A DNA stretch of 64,000 nt from Mediterraneibacter catenae (lineage in GTDB: Bacteria > Bacillota > Clostridia > Lachnospirales > Lachnospiraceae): contig NZ_VMSO01000006.1 in the NCBI RefSeq assembly GCF_008691045.1, positions 84,295-148,294 of the forward strand, read 5' to 3'. How positions within the stretch are numbered: position 1 is the stretch's first letter; the number at the start of each line of letters is the position of its first letter. Position numbers and translations under genes: made by a program. The notes under the pieces are model-generated. The model saw only the letters and a program-made list of their open reading frames with translations. It had not been told where the DNA came from and ran no database searches. Positions 60,452 through 64,000 of this stretch are shown in pieces.

Positions 60452-61122
60452 AGTTGGAGTATTTTACTTCAACTATAGTGTACATCCATGGAATGCTTTC
60501 TCTGAGACAGTCCTGGATTATCGGCCATCTGACGGAACATTTTCTGCCGGAAGATGTTTTTGAGGAGATTGTTGAAATGTTGGAGAAAACCACTGGGGAA
60601 GCGAAGACCGGTACAGTCAGACCGGAACAGCCGCGGTCGGTTTATCGGATGACATCCAGAATTATCGAGGAATCGGATATCCGTATTCTGATTTACAAGA
60701 CGACATTTTATAATCTGATTGTTGAACGAAAGATTGATTTTTATAACTGCAAAATACAGCTGAACGCAAGACAGCAGAAACGCTGCCTGGAGTATTTTAT
60801 GGATCTTGTATGCAATCATCCCAATGTACAGGTTTATATGATAGAAGGCAGAATTATAACGGATCTTGAATACAATGACAGACATTGCCTTTTCCTGAGT
60901 GAAATGGTTTCTTATCTCAGACTTGATGAAGCTCAGAACAACCTGCTGCTGATCAACCGTGTTGATATGAGAGAAAAGTTTTCAAAGACATTTGAAGTTA
61001 TCTGGAAGTCGGAGGAAAAAGGGATTGTGAAAAATAAGGAAGTGATAGCTGCAAATATTCAGCATGTGATGCAGGGGATTTTTGCGGAGAAGGAAGCTTT
61101 GACGGATGGAACATGTGTCTGA
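60427..61122 (+). CDS. protein of unknown function, probably N-terminally truncated
   Basis: 231 codons, AT-rich compared with the rest of the window. I do not recognise a family. The protein is helical and rich in Ile, Leu and charged residues (HLTEHFLPEDVFEEIVEMLE, YRMTSRIIEESDIRILIYKT, LNARQQKRCLEYFMDLVCNH). It has no membrane segment or clear HTH. Its first codons overlap the end of the IS66 fragment and no ribosome binding site precedes 60427; a start at 60493 is also possible. It probably lost its N-terminus when IS66 joined. Position before the acyl-AMP ligase suggests a regulator, without direct evidence. Confidence 0.5.
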   Translation: MPDQIEKLKLEYFTSTIVYIHGMLSLRQSWIIGHLTEHFLPEDVFEEIVEMLEKTTGEAKTGTVRPEQPRSVYRMTSRIIEESDIRILIYKTTFYNLIVERKIDFYNCKIQLNARQQKRCLEYFMDLVCNHPNVQVYMIEGRIITDLEYNDRHCLFLSEMVSYLRLDEAQNNLLLINRVDMREKFSKTFEVIWKSEEKGIVKNKEVIAANIQHVMQGIFAEKEALTDGTCV

Positions 61123-61240
61123 AATTCCACGGGAATCATATTTATTCATTTTGATTCAGTAGGTTTATGGAAAATATTGTGATATAACAAACACATAGTC
61201 GTTTTTACTACGTGATGAAAAAGGAAGGAGATTGAATAAT

Positions 61241-63010
61241 ATGAGTAATCTGACAGGAAAACCAAGCGTAGATCGCCCGTGGCTGAAGTATTATCCGGAG
61301 CAGCTCAGACAGATGATAAAAGAACCGAAATGTACGGTGCTTGAATATCTGAAAAGTTATTGTCCGGGAGAAGATGTAGCCGCAATTGATTTTTATGGAA
61401 AAGAAGTTCTTTGGAAGACTGTTTTCGATCAGACGGAAAAGGTTGCGCGTTCTCTCAGAGCAATGGGATTTAAAGAAGGAGATCAGATTCCGGTGTTTTT
61501 GCTTTCGGTTCCGGAGTTTATTCCGATTCTGCTGGCAGCGGAAAAGATCGGTGCATCTTTGATCTGCCGGGACAATACAATTCAGGAAAATGTTGAGGCG
61601 GTAGCAAAATCAGGCGCAAAAGCTATGATTGCGCATGATTATCTGTCACAGCAGGAACTGGAGAAATATCTGTCAGAGACAGATGTTGAAAAAGTTATTC
61701 TGGTCAAAGCCTGTACGTCCTGTGATTTTGAGGATCTTCCGGATTATGTACAGAAGAGCCTGAAAGAGAGATATTCTTCTGAGAGTGCTCATGGTTCCGC
61801 TGTAATCAGCTGGGAAGATTTCCTGATGATGGGAGATTCTTATACCGGTATTGTGGAAGCTCCGGTTGATATCCATCGTCCGCTTTTCCGTGCGTACACC
61901 AGCGGTTCCACAGGTCCTTCCAAACAGGTAACTCATTCCGCTCATACCATGCTTTCGGTAGTGGCACAGATGAATTTTTATGCCGGAGGAGATGGCTTCA
62001 GACCAAATCTGCTGATCACGTCCCTCCCGCCGTGTCTGGTTGCAGTTGTGGTTTCCATGTATCTGATGGCGCTGTCTTCAAATAAACTGCTGATTCTTGC
62101 ACCGTTCTGCCGTGTGGAAGATGTGGATCTGGAGATGATGCGTACACGGCCGACGTTCTGGCCGATCATTCCGATTTTTATGGAAACTGTTATGAGAAAC
62201 GGACGTATTCCGGACGATTATGATATGTCACATCTGCAGGCGGCAGGTGTCGGATCGGAGTCTTACAACAATACACAGATGAAAAACGCTCAGGAATTTC
62301 TGAGAGCACATAACTGCAACATCCGGCTGACTACCGGTTACGGAAGCAGTGAGGCAGGCTCCAATGTATCCATGCCGATGACTCCGCATCCGATGGGATA
62401 CGGAAATGTTGGTGTTCCTACTTATTTTAATACGATCAGTATTTTTGAACCGGGTACACAGAATGAGCTTACTTATAATGTACTCGGAGAGGTCTGCATC
62501 AGCGGACCGGGGTTAATGCTTGGATATGATAATCCGGAAGCTACCGCAAAGACACTTCAGGTGCATGAAGATGGCATGACCTGGCTTCATACAGGAGATA
62601 TCGGCTTTATGAATGAAGACGGTGTTCTTTATGTTCAGACGAGAGGAACCGCTCCTCGCTATGGCGGCGGAGATCTGGCGACTCTTCCGATGGAAAATGT
62701 GATTGCTGATGCGGAGATAGAAGGAATTGATGATGAATTCTTTGTAGTTGTTCCGGACAGTACGCATCCCGGATATTACGTACCGTATTTATATATTGTT
62801 CCGAAGGAAGGCTATACGGTTGCGGATCTTGAAGATGAGATCAGAGAATGCCTTGAGGCATACATGCAGCCTGTTGAGATTATTGAGATTGCTGCACGGC
62901 CGTTTTTCCATTTCAAAACCAACCGCATCGGTCTGGCACGTGAACTTCTTCAGGACAGAAACTTTAAATTCGGAAGTATCATCAAAGCAAACCGCGAAGC
63001 CCGGGCATAA
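61241..63010 (+). CDS. class I adenylate-forming enzyme (acyl-CoA ligase-like)
   Basis: A 589-residue ANL enzyme that would activate a carboxylate with ATP. Motifs: A3 YTSGSTGPSKQV, A5 TTGYGSSEAGS, A7 WLHTGDIGFMNEDGVLYV and A8-like RGTAPRYGGGDLATLP. The C-terminal A10 motif, normally PxTxxGKxxR with the catalytic Lys, reads FKTNRIGLAR and lacks the Lys. The substrate is unknown; it is not close to a family I can name. ATG 61241 follows AAGGAG by ten bases. The gene is AT-richer than its neighbours and lies between IS66 and IS21 remnants, so recent transfer is likely. Confidence 0.85.
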   Translation: MSNLTGKPSVDRPWLKYYPEQLRQMIKEPKCTVLEYLKSYCPGEDVAAIDFYGKEVLWKTVFDQTEKVARSLRAMGFKEGDQIPVFLLSVPEFIPILLAAEKIGASLICRDNTIQENVEAVAKSGAKAMIAHDYLSQQELEKYLSETDVEKVILVKACTSCDFEDLPDYVQKSLKERYSSESAHGSAVISWEDFLMMGDSYTGIVEAPVDIHRPLFRAYTSGSTGPSKQVTHSAHTMLSVVAQMNFYAGGDGFRPNLLITSLPPCLVAVVVSMYLMALSSNKLLILAPFCRVEDVDLEMMRTRPTFWPIIPIFMETVMRNGRIPDDYDMSHLQAAGVGSESYNNTQMKNAQEFLRAHNCNIRLTTGYGSSEAGSNVSMPMTPHPMGYGNVGVPTYFNTISIFEPGTQNELTYNVLGEVCISGPGLMLGYDNPEATAKTLQVHEDGMTWLHTGDIGFMNEDGVLYVQTRGTAPRYGGGDLATLPMENVIADAEIEGIDDEFFVVVPDSTHPGYYVPYLYIVPKEGYTVADLEDEIRECLEAYMQPVEIIEIAARPFFHFKTNRIGLARELLQDRNFKFGSIIKANREARA

Positions 63011-63090
63011 GGAATTAAATATAATTGCTGCAGTCTATGGTCTGCAGATTTTGCGGATACCATTGAAAACGCGGTATGGCGGTCATGAGC

Positions 63091-63321
63091 TTAATCAAAA
63101 TCTGTTTCTGACTCATTTGTAAGACCAAAAATTTCTCCGTCTATATTGAGAATGCAATCAATATCAATCCGCGTCTTGTCCAGCAGAATCACTTGCTTTT
63201 GGTAATCGTCTATCTTCTTAATCTGTCCGGAAATCGTATGACAGGAACCGCCAGCTTTTCTGTTGCAAACAGCCACTTTCCGCGGCCAGCAGGGCCGCAT
63301 TTCCCGGCCAGTCAAGGCCAT
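63091..63321 (-). pseudogene. YolD-like protein remnant
   Basis: The last ~50 codons (GGSCHTISGQIKKIDDYQKQ, VILLDKTRIDIDCILNIDGE IF) match the C-terminal beta domain of YolD-like proteins, which accompany UmuC/DinB-type polymerases in Firmicutes and mobile elements. The N-terminal part is reduced to an ALTG-like stub joined to unrelated sequence near 63270-63310. No polymerase gene is nearby. Confidence 0.5.
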
Positions 63322-63341
63322 ATTAAGCGGTCGGCTTTAGA

Positions 63342-63377
63342 GATCGGCAGGGCAAGAGGGGCTCCGCCCTGCTGATC
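63342..63377. other. GC-rich hairpin downstream of the IS21 remnant
   Basis: GATCGGCAGGGC pairs with GCCCTGCTGATC (one mismatch) with GAG/CTC inside. It follows the IstB-like stop by 28 bp on the minus strand. No T run; it may be a terminal structure of the insertion sequence. Confidence 0.5.
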
Positions 63378-63404
63378 AGTATTGATCGGTGTTCCAGAAG
63401 AAAG

Positions 63405-63760
63405 CTATGCTTTCTCAATAAGTACAGTAAATCCTGTCGTTAGTCTGCGTCTGATCCCGTCAAGCTTACCGTAGCATTCCTTTTCGTCACTCAGCTGATT
63501 TCCCCACTCATCTGGAGAATACTGACAGCTGAAGAGTGTGGAGGTGCCAAGGTCATCCCGAAGTTTTATGAGATGATACAGGATCTTGATCCCTTCTTCT
63601 GAATACCTGCTTATGGCAAAATCATCAATGAACAGCAGCTGGATCCGTGCATAGTACTTGATCCTCTTACGGTACTTATTCAGATCTTCCTGCCGGTTGA
63701 GAACGATCAGTTCGTCCAGCAGATCACTATAGTCTACAAACTTACAGCGATAGTTCCGGC
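63405..63760 (-). pseudogene. IS21-family IstB helper ATPase, C-terminal part
   Basis: About 115 codons: KFVDYSDLLDELIVLNRQED, YARIQLLFIDDFAISRYSEE (Walker B region LLFIDDF), TLFSCQYSPDEWGNQLSDEK, RLTTGFTVLIEKA. The Walker A half (GxxGxGKT) is missing. The frame is preceded within a few bases by IstA sequence in another frame, so the end of istA, the start of istB and everything between were deleted. Confidence 0.75.
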
Positions 63761-64000
63761 GAGTACTTCTCCGCATACCGCAGAATACCAAAGCAGCTTC
63801 GGAATGACTGCACCGGATAAGCGTATTTCTGAATGACTGCATCGATCAAAGCACGGGTGCTGGGGCCGATAGCAGATGCTTTCTGCTGGAAATAAGGCAC
63901 CGTCCAATAGCCATAGTCTTTGTATTCGGCAGGCATATCCGAGGGGATGATCACCCAGTCTTTCGGTGTGTAGCTCCGCTTATGCGTCCGGATGAAGTCA
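63742..64000 (-). pseudogene. IS21-family IstA transposase, C-terminal part (continues past the window)
   Basis: The frame is open from the window edge (THKRSYTPKDWVIIPSDMPA) and continues EYKDYGYWTVPYFQQKASAI GPSTRALIDAVIQKYAYPVQ, SFRSCFGILRYAEKYSPE, which is the characteristic IstA C-terminus, then stops after joining the IstB-like sequence at about 63745-63765. The normal end of IstA, with another 20-30 residues, is missing. Whether the catalytic domain upstream is intact cannot be seen. Confidence 0.8.

Noticed and set aside
1..64000. tRNA or rRNA genes, CRISPR arrays, replication origin
   Set aside because: No cloverleaf-like GTTCRANYC/CCA patterns, no evenly spaced identical repeats, and no DnaA-box cluster were noticed by eye.

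Overview
The window reads as chromosome from an anaerobic gut-type Clostridia, most likely Lachnospiraceae. The basis is the mix of genes: an electron-bifurcating [FeFe]-hydrogenase operon with its DRTGG/PHP/HydS-like companion cluster, BMC shell proteins, anaerobic cobalamin genes, BcrA-type ABC/two-component loci, a Tn1549-like mobile element remnant, and AGGAGG-type ribosome binding sites throughout. Base composition is moderate, with AT-richer islands near 25.0-25.4 kb and 60.4-63.1 kb. I saw no rRNA or tRNA genes and no CRISPR array.

Layout. 1-10.2 kb: a nucleoside uptake and salvage operon on the minus strand (BMP lipoprotein, ATPase, two permeases, GntR regulator, nucleoside hydrolase, phosphopentomutase). 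Its ATPase gene has lost its first half and is split by a 4.5-kb element (4368-8876), and its nucleoside hydrolase has lost its N-terminal half. 10.4-14.6 kb: secreted nuclease lipoprotein, GH3 glucosidase and a wrecked GH31 gene. 14.6-25.4 kb: Uma2-like nuclease, a MATE pump with a nonsense codon, an APH-like kinase, a broken AraC regulator, and two peptide-antibiotic-type ABC systems that converge (one with its own two-component system, one with a TetR remnant). 25.5-30.2 kb: membrane protein, D-2-hydroxyacid dehydrogenase, HAD phosphatase, two orphan BMC shell proteins and a polysaccharide deacetylase. 30.2-30.9 kb: a gene-free stretch made of a ~350-bp imperfect palindrome and a ~130-nt structured element.

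30.9-39.5 kb: hydABC plus an HATPase and a 2Fe-2S protein on the minus strand, divergent from DRTGG, anti-sigma-like ATPase, HydS-like Fe-S protein, DRTGG and PHP genes. The first set would oxidise or produce H2 with NAD(H) and ferredoxin; the second is probably a hydrogen- or redox-sensing module. 39.5-44.2 kb: Ktr/Trk potassium uptake with a KdpDE-like two-component pair. 44.4-45.9 kb: Na+/proline symporter. 46.1-54.9 kb: one long minus-strand run of an Opp/Dpp-type ABC transporter, a split threonine/serine exporter and three corrin genes, divergent from a PocR-domain AraC regulator. 56.5-64 kb: YbaK deacylase, Fe-S aldo/keto reductase, then a stretch of chimeric or truncated genes (lipoprotein-flavodoxin, alpha/beta hydrolase, alcohol dehydrogenase), IS66 and IS21 remnants, and an AT-rich acyl-AMP ligase island.

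The most striking property of the window is that at least ten accessory genes carry internal deletions, several fusing two unrelated genes, while the metabolic core (hydrogenase, K+ uptake, corrin, ABC import) is intact. This is either active gene decay by deletion or a systematic assembly problem; read-level data are needed to tell which.
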